Below are positions 1 to 11,045 of a stretch of 64,000 nt of DNA, one piece after another. This DNA is from Pachypanchax playfairii (lineage: Eukaryota; Chordata; Actinopteri; Cyprinodontiformes; Aplocheilidae), in NCBI GenBank assembly GCA_006937955.1, contig SSNP01000145.1:47987-111986 (forward strand), read 5' to 3'. The notes beneath the pieces were generated by a model. The model did not search any database, was not told where the DNA came from, and worked only from the letters and a program-made list of their open reading frames with translations. The translations under genes were made by a program, and so were the position numbers. Position 1 is the first letter of the stretch. Each line of letters opens with the position of its first letter.

Positions 1-94
1 CTGCTCCCGTTTCTGACAGCGACAAATATGAAGTTATAAGACAATGCAGCAAACAGTAAGAGCATTGTCTCAAAACACTGAACACAGAATACGG

Positions 95-190
95 AGTCAA
101 AGTCAACTTTATTGTCATCTCTGCTATATACTGTACAGGTACATAGAGAGACGAGACGACGTGGCTCCAGTTATAACAAATATTACAAAT
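95..190 (-). repeat. Retroposon 3'-tail-like fragment
   Basis: The segment starting GTCAAAGTCAACTTTATTGT reads, on the minus strand, as the ACAATAAAGTTGACTTTGAC type of tail that ends many fish LINEs and SINEs. No coding part is attached, so the family is not assigned. Confidence 0.35.
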
Positions 191-593
191 TTTACAAACA
201 GGCATATAAAATCAAAAATAGGCATATAGAATCAAAATATATACACCCATTTAGTACAAAGAATTAAAGATAGAAATAGAGGTAGCATACAGTCAAAATG
301 ATAACGTTCACTGTTTGGTACACCATTTGCTGTGTTGTAGTACTGCTGTACATTGTACTTCCTGTAAACTCTTCTTCTATTGCAGACAGATTTTCTGTTG
401 TGACGCCTACTGTTTAGGATGAAGACTACAGGAAGTGCATTTTAAAGTATAAACAACACTTCTGCGGTGCTGACGGAGCAAATCAGTTGCCCTGTTACCA
501 ACATACCACCTGTTTATTTTGTAGCCTGATAAAGTGACATAACAGTGTCTTTAATGACAGAACTCTTCTAAACTATTTCAACCAATTCCACAA

Positions 594-845
594 ATGGTAA
601 ATGGCTTGTACGATAGTGCTTTACCCAAGTCCCATGACCCCCAAAGCGCTTCACACTACAGTATGTCATTCACCCATACTCACATGTTTGGTGGTGATAA
701 ACTACACACATGTTGTAGCCACAGCTGTCCTGACACACACACTGACAGAGGTGAGGCTGCCAGACACCACTGGACCCTCTGATCACCACCAAACAGGCAA
801 AGTAGGTTAAGTGTCTTGTCCAAGGACACAACGGCCAGGTACAAC
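594..845 (-). mobile_element. tRNA-derived SINE copy (family shared with 52157-52497)
   Basis: On the minus strand this matches the SINE at 52157-52497 through its core (TGTGTCCTTGGACAAGACAC), its middle (GGCAGCCTCACCTCTGTCAG) and its tail (GTGAAGCGCTTTGGGGGTCA). The tRNA-like head seen in the other copy is not clear here, so this copy seems 5' truncated or diverged. It sits in phf12 intron 2, in the same transcriptional sense as phf12. Confidence 0.7.
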
Positions 846-1353
846 TGTATCAGCCTTGCAACAAATAGTGCTGCTGCCATTGAAGGCTGAAAAGGAGAAG
901 CAGCATGAGGGAGGATGCAGAACATTGTTAAAATTGGAGAGAACCTCAAATAGCTGGATATTATAGACCCGTTGCAGTGACATCATCAGTTTACATGCAC
1001 AAATGTGCATCCCACCATTTTGGGAGTCAAATGTATTGGAGCAGACCACCAGAGACTCCTCCACCAGCAACTTCTACCAGACTACTGGTTACTGTGACTC
1101 TCTGAAACTTTTGTTTTAGCCATTTTCTTCATTACTTGTTTAAATCAGTCCATTTTGTGAATGTCAGCCATGGTAGACAGAATCTTTCATCATGAGAAAA
1201 AACTTTGGCTGTCAGCTTGAAATGGTGGTTTGTAGTTGTTCAGAGTGACTGTTGCTGCTAAAGACAACCGTTTCAGAAGACTACACACATCTCCTTTTCC
1301 TTGTTCTTTCAAAGTCTGATAACAAAAGAGTTAATGTCATGGGTTCCTTAATG

Positions 1354-1576
1354 CAGCATTTTCCAACCCTGGTCCTCAAGGCACACTGTCGTGCATTTTT
1401 TAGATGTGTCCCTGCTCCAACACAGCTGAGTTAAATGAGCAAATTACCAGACAACCTGACTTTAACATCAGCAGAAACCTGCTAATTATCCATTAATTTA
1501 AATTACATGTTCCAAAGTAAGGAACCATCTAAAACACGCAGGACAGTGCCTTAAGGACCAGGGTTGGGAAACACTG
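1354..1576. mobile_element. hAT-type MITE with 8-bp target duplication
   Basis: The 223-bp element is bounded by the 8-bp direct repeat CCTTAATG at 1346-1353 and 1577-1584. Its ends are inverted: left reads CCAACCCTGGTCCTCAAGGC and the right end, reverse-complemented, reads CCAACCCTGGTCCTTAAGGC. An 8-bp duplication with CAG...CTG termini is the hAT pattern. There is no coding capacity. A decayed relative lies at 57130-57310. Confidence 0.8.
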
Positions 1577-1596
1577 CCTTAATGGACTGATCTTTA

Positions 1597-1860
1597 TTAC
1601 CTCCGCCGAGGTGGTACCGTAATGTTTTCATTGGGGGTTGTTTGTCTGTTAGCGGGATAACTCAAAAACTTATGGATGGATTTTGATTAATTTTTCAGGA
1701 AAGAACAAAAATAGACCCAAGGAATAATCGATTAGATTTTGGGGGTGATCCGGATTACCATCTGGATCCAGGAAATTTTTTAAGGATATAGGACATAATA
1801 CTTTCTACAATATGTCTAACTGCTGCTTGGTGGAGGTCAGCGCTCTGAGTGTTTTTCTTG
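1597..1860. repeat. Old dispersed repeat, family not named
   Basis: Contains ACCTCCGCCGAGGTGG near the start, AACTCAAAAACTTATGGATG in the middle and GGTGATCCGGATTACC later, ending near GGTCAGCGCTCTGAGTG. I recognise this combination as a repeat common in fish and other animal genomes but cannot name it. There is no ORF, and no target duplication could be seen. Confidence 0.45.
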
Positions 1861-3143
1861 TTTCACGTTTGACAAACAATTCTGCTGCTCACAGAAGTTG
1901 TGCAGAAAAAAAACACAAAAGTGTGGTGCTGTGCTGCATGTCACTATGTTTACAGCTACTTCTTGTTTACTTCTACGCATGTTTTTTTTTAATGTGCCAG
2001 ACGGTGGATACAAGAAGTTCCTTTACTCAAAAGACCAAGATTCCTTGTGAAAAGAACATGCACAAAACACAAACTAATGTTCTTTTTTATGGGGATATGC
2101 TGATATGCGTTTACACAACCAAATATTCAGGTTAGAAAAGGGGTACCACAGGTCTCATATTTGGGATTTAAAAAACCCGGATATGAGCATATTCAAGTTT
2201 TTGGTGACGTTAACATGGCCGTGCATGACCAGGTTATTGCTAATATTCTGGATTTGAATGGGTTACAGTCAATGTTAACGAAGGGAACAACGTCCAACTC
2301 TGACTTAAGTAGCCAGAAAACACGCTTGAATCCATGGAACAAGTTCTCAGCTCAGGAGGTTTGTTACAGGCTGCTCACGTTTCTCCCTGAAGCCTCTTTA
2401 TAAGCAGCTGGCTGCTAAATGTTAAAAGAAACAACTGCTTTTGTCTTTATTTCTTTTAGTAACAATCAGTCAAACTCTGTTCAGTTCAACACATTTTAAC
2501 TTATCCAGATGAAAAGCTTTAAAATCTCTTTAGTTTGTGATATTTCTCTCTATGTATCAGTGTTACTCCAGTCCAACATCAATGTTGAAAATAGATCAGA
2601 TAGAATCAGATATCAGTTCACAATGTTACACTGCAGCTGTATTTGCCACTCACCTTTTTTCTAACGTTGCAGCGATGGCACATCCATTCACCTGGGGGGA
2701 GCATTTCTTCACTCAGAGGTGGGTTGCTACACAAACAGAATCATCAGTCAGATGTTACATTTAATGCACTTATCTATTCAGTCATATGTCAAAACAGCTG
2801 TGACTGAATATGTTAATAAAGACCACTTGAAGTAAGCAACATTGCATTTTAAGAGTTTAAGCAACAGTGACCCCACCTGGTAGATGAAAAACAACATTAC
2901 AACAGAAAATGTGTTTAGAATAGAATTATTAACTGACCGTAAACTTTCACATTTAGTTCAAATTCATGGATGCTTAAACTACTAAACACTTCTGTGTCAA
3001 GCATGACAGCTTGTATAGAGCTCCGGGAATTGATGTCACTTCTCCCAGCATGCAAAAGTTCAAATCAAATGGGTGCCATTATGGCAGGCAGTCTCCCACA
3101 ATTATTGTCATTTGCAGCAAAACCAAACTTAGAAACGGCAAAT

Positions 3144-3347
3144 ATGGTGGATACCTGTTGTGCCCCAGGATGCCATAACAGACATGGATGAGATAAGGGA
3201 AGATTGTTTTATAAGATTTCCAAGGATCCATAACACAGAAAAAGGTGGATCATGAAACACACTAGCAATCAGGCAAAAATGAAGCTGTGGAATCCCAAGA
3301 GCAAAGGTTTCTGCTTATGTGGCGACCACTTCATATTAGGTAGATAA
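3144..3347 (+). pseudogene. THAP-domain exon relic
   Basis: The frame from ATG 3144 reads MVDTCCAPGCHNRHG, then a TGA stop, LFYKISKDP, a TAA stop, HRKRWIMKH, KLWNPKSKG and CLCGDHFILG. The order C-x4-C, the FYKI block, RW, W-x-P and C-x2-H is that of a THAP zinc finger (C2CH). Two in-frame stops mean it is dead. THAP domains occur at the N-terminus of P-element and Kolobok transposases and in host THAP genes. Lying alone in a phf12 intron, it is most likely a transposase remnant, possibly tied to the repeat just downstream. Confidence 0.7.
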
Positions 3348-3535
3348 ACCAACATTTCCTCAACTTTATATGGTACATATTTTAAATGCTTTTATTATAA
3401 TTCTTAGCCTTAGACTTCTTTCTGTTATTTTGGCGTGAATTTTTCTGTCTTGTTGCTCACAGCAACAAGCAAAAATCACATAAAACTTTGCAGACTCATA
3501 ATCTTCGTGATGTCTGCATGGATATTTTGAGCTGA

Positions 3536-3905
3536 TTGGAGGACGCACCAAAAACTGTCTGTCTATCATGATTTGTCTTTAGCCAATCACAGTAAATCAA
3601 GCTCTTGCAGATCCAGTTGGGAGAAATGCACAAAGTTCTTCCCTTTGTTCATTTTTCAATCAAGAAATCGCCTCTAGTTCTAAAACAGATTCAATAGCTG
3701 CTTTTATGTGTACATCCACCAGCAGCCATGTTTGTTTTACTTTGCCTGCCTGGGCACTTGCTGCCAATTATACCTGAACACCCGCCCCCAACCACAATGC
3801 GAACGCATGATTGGTCCTAACATTTTTTGACTGAGGAAGACGGTTTAGTTGGAGTGGTACAGGATGGATTTTTTTGTGGGTTTGGAAAACTCCAAATCTC
3901 TATGC
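3536..3905 (+). repeat. Dispersed repeat R2, copy 1
   Basis: Matches 53800-54185 in the same orientation over about 370 bp with indels. Shared blocks include TTAGCCAATCACAGTAAATC, CAATAGCTGCTTTTATGTGT and ACATCCACCAGCAGCCAT. No coding is seen. In this copy it follows directly after the THAP relic, so it may be the non-coding body of the same transposon. The other copy has no visible THAP exon. Confidence 0.65.
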
Positions 3906-4288
3906 TGCTGTTTACATGTCTTGTGGGCACAGCAAAGAACAGACTAAGGTGTAATTTAATTTTTGAAAGCAATGATCAAATAACGGTTAGATAGAGACAC
4001 AAAAAAGCACTATGGATTGCCAGTAAAAGGTCCTGAGCTCTATAACAGGCTGGTATAGGAGCTGCTAACTCCCATTAAACAACTGGGCCTCAACATGTGT
4101 GTTAAACTGTATGATGAGCATTAAGGTGTTCACCTGGAAAACTGTAAAAATAAATATATAATCAATCCTAACGTGCATTGCAATATATCCACTGGAGAAA
4201 TCATAATTATTATCCCCGGACCAGAAGCCTCCCTAGGGTCGAGATTTGTGTCCATGCAACTAACATCCCTGCAGATACTGTAACTTAC

Positions 4289-4470
4289 CAGCACTGCAGG
4301 TGGAAGGCGGCGGGACAGTGGTCACAGCACAGTAAATCACCGCCCTCCCGGCAGCTGTCGCAGGTGTCGTGGTTTGTGGCTCTGCCGGTCCTCCGGACGT
4401 CTCTCACCAACTTACGACTCCGTTTTTCGACATCTTCGGACTTCGGAGGCGCCAGTAGTGTTTGAATTTG
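4289..4470 (-). CDS. phf12: phf12 coding exon 2 (start of first PHD finger)
   Basis: The exon runs from acceptor CAG (4471-4473) to donor GTAAGT (4288 downward). Its 182 nt continue exon 1 in phase 0 and end in phase 2. It reads QIQTLLAPPKSEDVEKRSRK, a basic linker RRTGRATNH, then CDSCREGGDLLCCDHC and AAFHLQC. This is the opening of PHF12 PHD finger 1 (Cys4-His-Cys order, second half on the next exon). In mammals PHF12 (Pf1) recruits SIN3/HDAC and TLE repressors to chromatin in the nucleus. The match to the human N-terminus is close and leaves little doubt. The remaining exons lie beyond the left edge of the window. Confidence 0.93.
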
Positions 4471-4755
4471 CTGTAAAAGTCAGCCAGTCTGTTAGGGTCA
4501 GGTCATGTTTGCTACATGTCGCCTAACATGAGGGATTATTTTTAAAGTTTGAAAATATTTAGCTTCTATGCTGCAGTTTATTTTTAGCTAATAACTTCTG
4601 GCCTGCTTCTCCGACCCAAACTTCAAACTTAACAAAACCACTACTCGACATCAAGCTAGAAATATCACAATAACCACGATACATCATAGAGAAAATACAA
4701 ATTACTAGCAGTAATGAACAGTTTCCACTGCGGCCTGAACGCGTAGCGACCTCAC

Positions 4756-4821
4756 CTCCATTAAGCCACCGGAGGTATCCAAATCGTACACGATCGTCGG
4801 GGTCTCCATTTTGTCCCACAT
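4756..4821 (-). CDS. phf12: phf12 coding exon 1 (translation start)
   Basis: A 22-codon first exon begins at ATG 4821, reads MWDKMETPTIVYDLDTSGG and ends in GAG before donor GTGAGG. Human PHF12 starts almost identically, with MWEKMET then TIVYDLDTSGGLME. An upstream in-frame ATG exists on the minus strand near 4923, but its translation is not PHF12-like, so the start at 4821 is preferred. The exon is phase 0 and joins exon 2 exactly. It lies at the 3' edge of a GC-richer promoter stretch, so phf12 is transcribed leftward and diverges from pipox. Confidence 0.93.
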
Positions 4822-5560
4822 TCGATCGGGAGCAAAGTTGCACAAGAAATATGCAAAACAAACGTCTTGTGTCACACAGCAATAAGTGTAAATCCTGTTA
4901 GTCCAGATGATTCTAGCGACCAACTGACCGGGCGACGCTACCAGTCGTTAGCAGCTAACTCCGACGTCAAGGTGAAGCTAACGGTCTCGTCTGGTCCAAA
5001 TAAGGACTACAACACTTAAATAATTTTGCGATTAAAAAGCGATCCCAGAAGAACCACTTATGTGCAAACACGGGGAATATGCTATTTTCCGCTATGAGAT
5101 GATCAGCGAATTGTTGCTGATGGCGCCAGGCTCCGTGCGCGGCCTAGCTAGCCAGCCAGGGTTCGTGTTTCTCCTCCTGCGAAAAGGAGCCGTGTAAATA
5201 TGCGAACCCCATTGTCCACATAATACCGAACCAAGGCTACAGTTCGCTGCGTCGCGGTCCAATCCACGCCCTCCTACAGCACCTGGACTCCGCAATCTTC
5301 ACCTGAGTGACGTTCAGCTGCAAACATAGATGTTATTGTTGTGGATCAGGTTGAGCATCGAAACGGGCTGCGAGCAACATCCTTCCAGTTGGCGCAATCA
5401 CCGACCGCCCGGCGCGCATGCGCACAGGACAGCCAGTTCCTGCCTGTGCTAAAATTGGATTTTATTCAACGAGTTTATATTAACCCTAACCCTAATATAA
5501 ACTCATTGGTTTTATTGATAAATTATTAGTAAATTATTTGTAAATTGTAACTAAAAGCGA
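4822..5560 (-). promoter_or_regulatory. phf12: phf12 5' region and putative promoter with NRF1-like site
   Basis: This stretch upstream of the phf12 start is richer in CpG than its surroundings and has no TATA box I can place. GCGCATGCGCA at 5414-5424 fits the palindromic NRF1 consensus, common in TATA-less housekeeping promoters. The transcription start cannot be set from sequence alone. 5090-5300 is also CpG rich. Confidence 0.5.
5471..5504. repeat. Perfect 12-bp inverted repeat with a CCCTAA-like loop
   Basis: GAGTTTATATTA at 5471-5482 is exactly inverted as TAATATAAACTC at 5493-5504, around the 10-base spacer ACCCTAACCC. The spacer together with flanking bases gives two telomere-like CCCTAA units. 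Function unknown. Confidence 0.6.
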
Positions 5561-6778
5561 GCAGATTTAGGGCGAAGTTTCCGAGTGCCGCTGTTGTTAT
5601 ATAACCTTAAAAGATGTCTTTACATTTAAACCACTGGATCCCTAGCGGAATATGTCCATGTATTTCAGATGGTTTTCGGTTAAAACATACAGTGTAAGTA
5701 AGGAGCTGTCAGTAATAGCCACGAAGCCAGACTTTATTTAAACAGGGACAATTAAGTCAGCCCTCACCCGTTTTTTCATCGTGTATGTAGAATTTATTTA
5801 ATTTTGTGCGCGCTAACAAGAAGTATTACGGTACTTCCGTTGGACTCACGTAACTTCTGTCCCCTGTGATGTTCAGTCTATGATGTTCAGCATAGACGCT
5901 GTTGGCCAATGGGGGCGAACGTCCGCAAACGGCGACCATCTTACTACAGTGAACCCTCTCACTCATAAGTGTTTATGCTGCAGGAACTTTTTAAATAAAT
6001 ATAACTTGCTCAAATTCACACAGATTTTCATATGGTTTAAGTTTTTCTAAACGTCAGGGATGTAGTTATGACACTACAACTTATGAATAATTATATAGTA
6101 TTAATATTACGAATATTTATTACCAAAGCTTCTGGAGCAGAATTATAACCATGGACACATATGAAAATACATAGGTGCAATAAATATAGACAAGTTTTTA
6201 TATAAAATTAATATTTAGGCTTCTAAAACTCAGTGTACCAAACATATATATAAAATAGGATTCATTAACGTACAAGAACATTACTAATATACTAATATAT
6301 ATATATATATTTTTTTTTTTCTAATTGAAATATGTCAATTTGTATGTGTGTGGTTTAAACATGATAATTCCAATATATTAAAGCTGCTATCCTTACTTTG
6401 CATAAAAAATTAGCTTAACATTAGCTTTTATTCCCATTAAAAACGTTTTAATACAGCATGGATAAAAATATGTTGTGAAGATTAAAAAAAAAATTAAGTG
6501 GTTCTCCTGTATTTGTCTAAAAACATCGACCAAATGGTTCAGCCTGAAAGGAATGATTTGACAGTCTCTCCAGACATACGGACATCCGCATTTTTATGGC
6601 TTCTGTGCTCCTAAAAAACTGAGACATATTACCGCAGTACACCACTGCTTCAGTGTTCGCCGTTCTACCATGTTACAGCAGGAGAAACAGCCGCTGGCTG
6701 GTTCCGTGTCAGGTTCTGGACAAAGTAACAATTAATGTCAGTTGTTCGTTGTTATATTGTTTTCACTTACAGTCAGGA
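5561..6778. other. AT-rich phf12-pipox intergenic stretch, nothing recognised
   Basis: Mostly AT-rich with short A and T runs and a (AT)n tract near 6290-6310. No ORF above background and no repeat matching elsewhere in the window was found. There is no sign of SEZ6 exons, which in human lie between PHF12 and PIPOX. Confidence 0.5.
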
Positions 6779-7283
6779 AAAACGTCAGGAAACACTGATT
6801 AACAGACCTTTCAATCTGTCTGTGTTAAAATTCGGGTGGTTCCAGCGCCTTCCATCAGGCTGCTTTATCAGCAGCTCGTTCATATTCATTATTCGAATTT
6901 GCTGGACTCAGATTGACTAATAAACTAGCCTATGAGAGCAAGGTATATTGTATCCTGCCCCGCTGCGCATGGCAACGTCAGACGTCGTGCCTTCCTGTTT
7001 GTTACGTCTTATGCTACAGCTTTTAGCCAGCAGCATGCTAGGTGTGGTTTCAACTGCGGGAGCTGCTGAATACTAACGAACAAAGGAGTTGTGATGAAAC
7101 AGATACAGGCCGTTTGAACTCGGGAAAACTCGGGTGGTATTGCCACCTGCGTAGTTTGAGAGATTAAAACTATAAGAGAAGTTGTTGACTTGTTTTCACA
7201 CCCACTACGAAGGTAAGAACACCTGTGGAGCTAAAATATTCAACAGAAACCTCAGAAAAAATGTTTATAATGGAAGGGCCTCT
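6779..7283 (-). mobile_element. MITE family M1, copy 1 (TTAA-flanked)
   Basis: The reverse complement of this stretch aligns with 47756-48253 over nearly its whole length. Shared blocks include CGTCAGGAAACACTGATTAA (6779 onward), GAGAGCAAGGTATA and ACACCTGTGGAGCTAAAATA. The right end is GGCCTCT followed by TTAA (7284-7287). The left end breaks off near 6779, so this copy lacks its other terminus. There is no coding capacity. Confidence 0.7.
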
Positions 7284-7870
7284 TTAATCTTTCCTTACCT
7301 TATTTTGGCTGGGCTGAAGGTCAACACTCCAACCTCCCCTGAGGAGAATGCAGATGGAGCACTCGGTTCCCCTTCCCCCTGCCCCCCTCCCACTCCAAAT
7401 GCCCAGCTGGGGGCAGACAGAGTCTCGAGGGCAGAGGTTTCCTGACAAAAACATCTGAGAGCGTTGCACAGCGATTTTGTTTGCATTCGTCTTGCAGCAC
7501 ACTCACGTCATACATTTGCAGACACGCCCCCTTAATGTCCCTTACTATATGCATGGTATTTGTTCACCCCCCTGCTAAGGAGTTTTTTCTGTGCTTCCAT
7601 CCAGCGCCCCCTTGTGGGCACTTGGTGTGAGGAACCTTTTTTTGTCTCTTTCCTAACCCAATGTTGTCTGATATTCATCTGGTTTCTACACATAGGTTTA
7701 TGCGTGCTTATTTATATGTATGTATTCTCCTGTGTGACCTTGGCTGACCTGAGCAACTGGCGCCAGGCATACGTGCCCTTGGCTGCCTCGGACAGTGAAG
7801 GTCAAGTTGTTTTTTTCTGTATCTCCATGTAATTTCCCCCCCGTGGGACAATAAAGGCATATCACATCAA

Positions 7871-7984
7871 ATATCACGCTCAGGGTCGTGCTGTTGTACC
7901 AAACATCAGCACGGGTGTGATTCGGCCATAGAAAATCACACCAGTTCTGATATTCAGTACAACAGCACAACCTCGAGTGTGATA
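7871..7984. mobile_element. Small foldback MITE
   Basis: The two halves are imperfect inverted copies: left ATATCACGCTCAGGGTCGTG then CTGTTGTAC, and the right half reverse-complemented ATATCACACTCGAGGTTGTG then CTGTTGTAC. Length is 114 bp. Target duplication unclear. Foldbacks of this look are very common in fish genomes. Confidence 0.65.
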
Positions 7985-8875
7985 TTGCTTTTAAACCACA
8001 GTTCTACAAGCACATTTTATTTTTATAGCAATAAGCAACAACAGATTATCCATCCATCCATTTTCTAAACCTGCTTCTTCCTTTTCAGGGTCACAGGGAG
8101 CATATACTCACTGAATTATGTAATCCTATACTTGATCATATTTTAGAATACAAATACTGTGAAATGATTTCAGTCTGTCTGCAGCTAAAGATCAGTGATT
8201 GGTGGACTGAGTCAGCATCTGTTGTTATGTAAGTTAACAGGTGAACTTAGATCTACTGAGACAGTTGCTGGAAAAATCCAGATATAACTGGAGACACCAA
8301 ACTAGCCTGGTAAAACAAATATTTAAAGAAAAGAAAACATGTAGCAGCTGAATAATGTACTTTTTGACTTTGTGTAAAGTTGAAGGAAGTTGTTGAGTTT
8401 CATACAGCAGGATGAGTTCAGAAAACTGGTTATCCTGAAATGTCATTTTAAGTATGTGCTCCCGCTCACAGAACACTAAACCCTGTTCATGGTCTGGTTT
8501 TACAGTATACTACGGGTGGGGATTATCTTGGTGTAATGAAGTGACTCTTAAATTCATATTCATATGGACACAACCGTATAGTATTAAATAGATTCTTTAG
8601 ATATTCAAGTTAAACAGTCTTTTTTAATAAAATATGATTATTCGAGAGTTTTTGTCTGATCAAAGGCCAAGCCCGGGTCTGAACACTTTTTTTTGCTTTC
8701 GTTGTTCCTACACACTGAAATTGCATTACACTCCTTTCTGACAGGCAGAATTCCGAGATCAAATATCCAAAATTTCACTGGTCCTCCCCCGGCTGTGGTG
8801 GGTGGACCTTCCTGAGCATGTAGAAGACTTTGACCTAAATATTCCAGCAGTGCACAGAGTGCAAAGAAAGAAAGT

Positions 8876-8986
8876 ATGTCGATGAGTGAGACGTATGACT
8901 GTGTGGTGGTTGGAGCAGGAGTCCAGGGCTCCTTCACGGCCTACCAGCTGACAAAACACAACAAGAAGACTCTACTGCTTGAACAG
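8876..8986 (+). CDS. pipox: pipox coding exon 1 (copy 1): peroxisomal sarcosine oxidase start
   Basis: PIPOX is the peroxisomal flavoenzyme that oxidises L-pipecolate and sarcosine, releasing H2O2. Exon 1 starts at ATG 8876, codes 37 residues and ends before donor GTGTGT. It reads MSMSETYDCVVVGAGVQGS; residues 13-18 form the GxGxxG dinucleotide-binding turn, and the segment ends in LLLEQ, which in this family closes the first Rossmann strand pair. A second Met at codon 3 could also start translation. Joined with seven later exons by matching phases, the model gives 388 residues (human PIPOX is about 390). The exon occurs again at 13538-13648, so one of the two is probably an assembly duplicate. 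Confidence 0.93.
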
Positions 8987-9754
8987 GTGTGTATCACACA
9001 CATCTAGTTTATTTCAAGTTTCTTTATTTATCTAGTGTAACAATTGCTACTATTTTCTAAAGTTTTCATTTTGTTACTGTACATAATGAAAAAAAACATA
9101 GGTTAGGAAAGTCAAAATAGCACAGATATAGGACAATGGTTTAAGACAGCTTTGTACAATAAAGACTGAGCATCATTAGGTTTTAACATACAGTACATGA
9201 ATATGTTGAAAATGTTTTCAGATATTTAAAGATTCATAGGGAAAAAAAGCAACAATTGCATAAAATTAAGTGAAGTATAAAGCAATTGGGAAGACATCTT
9301 TGCAAGAGGGGGGGGCGTCAGGATTGTTGGGGTTTGGTGTTTGTTTTCTCTAAGGGTTTTACCAGGTTCTCCAGTGATCTTTATTTTGGAAGAATTTGGT
9401 TTCCTGTTTTATTTTGTAGGCCTTACTTGTTTCCTGTTCCTTGTGTTTAGTTGTTGCTTCACTTATTTTTAGTCAGAGGGTTTTCTGTATTTGTTTTGTT
9501 TATGTTTTGTTCTGGTGGGTTTTGTTTTTAGCTTGATGTATTTTGGCCGTTGGGTCTCTTGGTTTTCTTTACGCTCCTCTGCAGTGGTTTTGGTTCTTCA
9601 CACATTAACATTCATTCTGATCAGTTTTCCTGGCTCTGCTTCCAGATGTTCATGTTTTGTAATCACCCATCTTTCATATGTCTCCCTCTTTTGCCACCTG
9701 TTGTCTGCACATACGTCTTTCTCCATGTCATTACCCTATGTTGCTCTCTCTCTC

Positions 9755-10483
9755 TGTCACGGGCTCAGTGATTTTGTTGACCCACATTGCAGGACTCAGA
9801 CTCAGACAGCGTTTCAGGTGCAAGAGTGAAAGGTTTATTTACAACGTGGAGTTCAATATATACAGTGCAGTGAATGTGCTCGGTGATCAGGTGCGCCAGG
9901 GGAATTCTCAGCACTGTAAGGGAGACGAGAGTTAGTCTTGAAGTCACTGAGACTGATTGAGAAATCTTGCACAAGGAGAGTCTTGAACTCACGAAAGGAG
10001 GCAGGTGATAGCACGTGAGAGGAGGGCAGGTCCAGTGCGGTGCTGTGCAGGGAGGGGGTGAGTCCAGGATGGAGGAGCCCAGGTGGATAGACGCAGGAGG
10101 GAGACAGATCAGGTTCCAGGCGACCAGACACTGTACACAGATGGGATCTCGGGACACACGAGGAGCAGGGCGAACAATCCTGAGGAGAGCAGGTGAGTTG
10201 CACAACAAAACATCCAACTAGGATTAGGTTACTCGGACTAGAAATGTTCTCGGAAAATACTCAGAAGAATCACAAGGATCGGCACAAGGGAAGCTACCAT
10301 TCAGGTCAACAACCAGGCGCTGAATGAACGGCCGCGTCTGGCTTAAGTAGTGCCCTGCTCCTCATCAGCGCTGATCGCCTCCAGGTGTAGACAATCTGCC
10401 TCACGCTCCCGCGCAGCTCCTCCTGCAGACAATTAACTCACCCAACACAGAGAATACAGCACACACAGACACTGAACCTGACA
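9755..10483 (-). mobile_element. Solo LTR (TG...CA), minus strand
   Basis: On the minus strand the element starts TGTCAGGTTCAGTGTCTG at 10483 and ends GAGCCCGTGACA at 9755, 729 bp, with an AATAAA signal near its 3' end. It is flanked on both sides by CTCTC within a CT-rich tract, compatible with a 5-bp target duplication but ambiguous because the tract is repetitive. No internal coding region is present, so it is a solo LTR. The frames inside are not genes. Confidence 0.65.
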
Positions 10484-10529
10484 CTCTCTCTCTCTCCCTT
10501 CCTCCCTCCCAGTTTTTATCTCTCAAACT

Positions 10530-10930
10530 ATGCAGGTAGCGATATAACCCGAGTTCGAACGGCCGATACTTGTTTCGTCACAACCCCTTTGCTTGTTTGT
10601 ATTCATCAGCTCCTGCAGTTGTAACCACGCCTAGCATGCTGCTGGCTAAAAGCTGTAGGAAGAGAGAACGTCTACTGTTGCCATGCGCAGCAGGGCAGGA
10701 AACAGTATACCTTGCTCTCATAAGCTAGTTTGTTAGCCAATCTGAGTCCAGCAAATTCGAATAATGAATATTAACGAGCTGCTGGTGAAGCCTGACGGAA
10801 CCAGCCAAATTTTGCCGCAGACAGATTGAAAGGTTTGTTAATGTGTTTACTAACGTTTTTTTTTTTTATATAAAATGTTTCATATTACTGGTTAATACAT
10901 AAGAAATAACCACAAAGTCCTGAAATTTGT
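10530..10930 (+). mobile_element. MITE family M1, copy 2 (partial)
   Basis: Shares ACCACGCCTAGCATGCTG, ATACCTTGCTCTCATAAGCT and TCATATTACTGGTTAATACA with 47756-48253 in the same orientation. The left end is missing and the right end is diverged, so no TTAA boundaries remain. It appears again at 15192-15592 through the contig overlap. Confidence 0.65.
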
Positions 10931-11045
10931 ATGAATACATTTTATGCAGTGCAAACTCCTCTCCCTCTGTGCAACTTCTCGCTTCATCCGTCACTGATTT
11001 TAACTCTCTGGGGGCTCATCCTGGGTGTCTACTGTCTCTTTATAG

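Larger units (their letters stand above)
1..4288 (-). other. phf12: phf12 intron 2 (partial), TE-rich
   Basis: Lies downstream (minus sense) of the exon 2 donor at 4288. I looked for the next PHF12 exon, which completes the first PHD finger, and did not find it, so the window edge probably falls inside intron 2. Contents I can support are listed separately: a SINE, a hAT MITE, an old conserved repeat, a THAP-domain relic and a repeat shared with 53800-54185. 2100-3100 and 3906-4288 show nothing I recognise. Confidence 0.6.

Noticed and set aside
5483..5492. Interstitial telomere
   Set aside because: Only about two CCCTAA units; treated as the loop of a hairpin instead.
9765..10217. 150-codon minus-strand frame (and its copy at 14427-14879)
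   Set aside because: Lies wholly inside a solo LTR; no known protein, and the frame is incidental.
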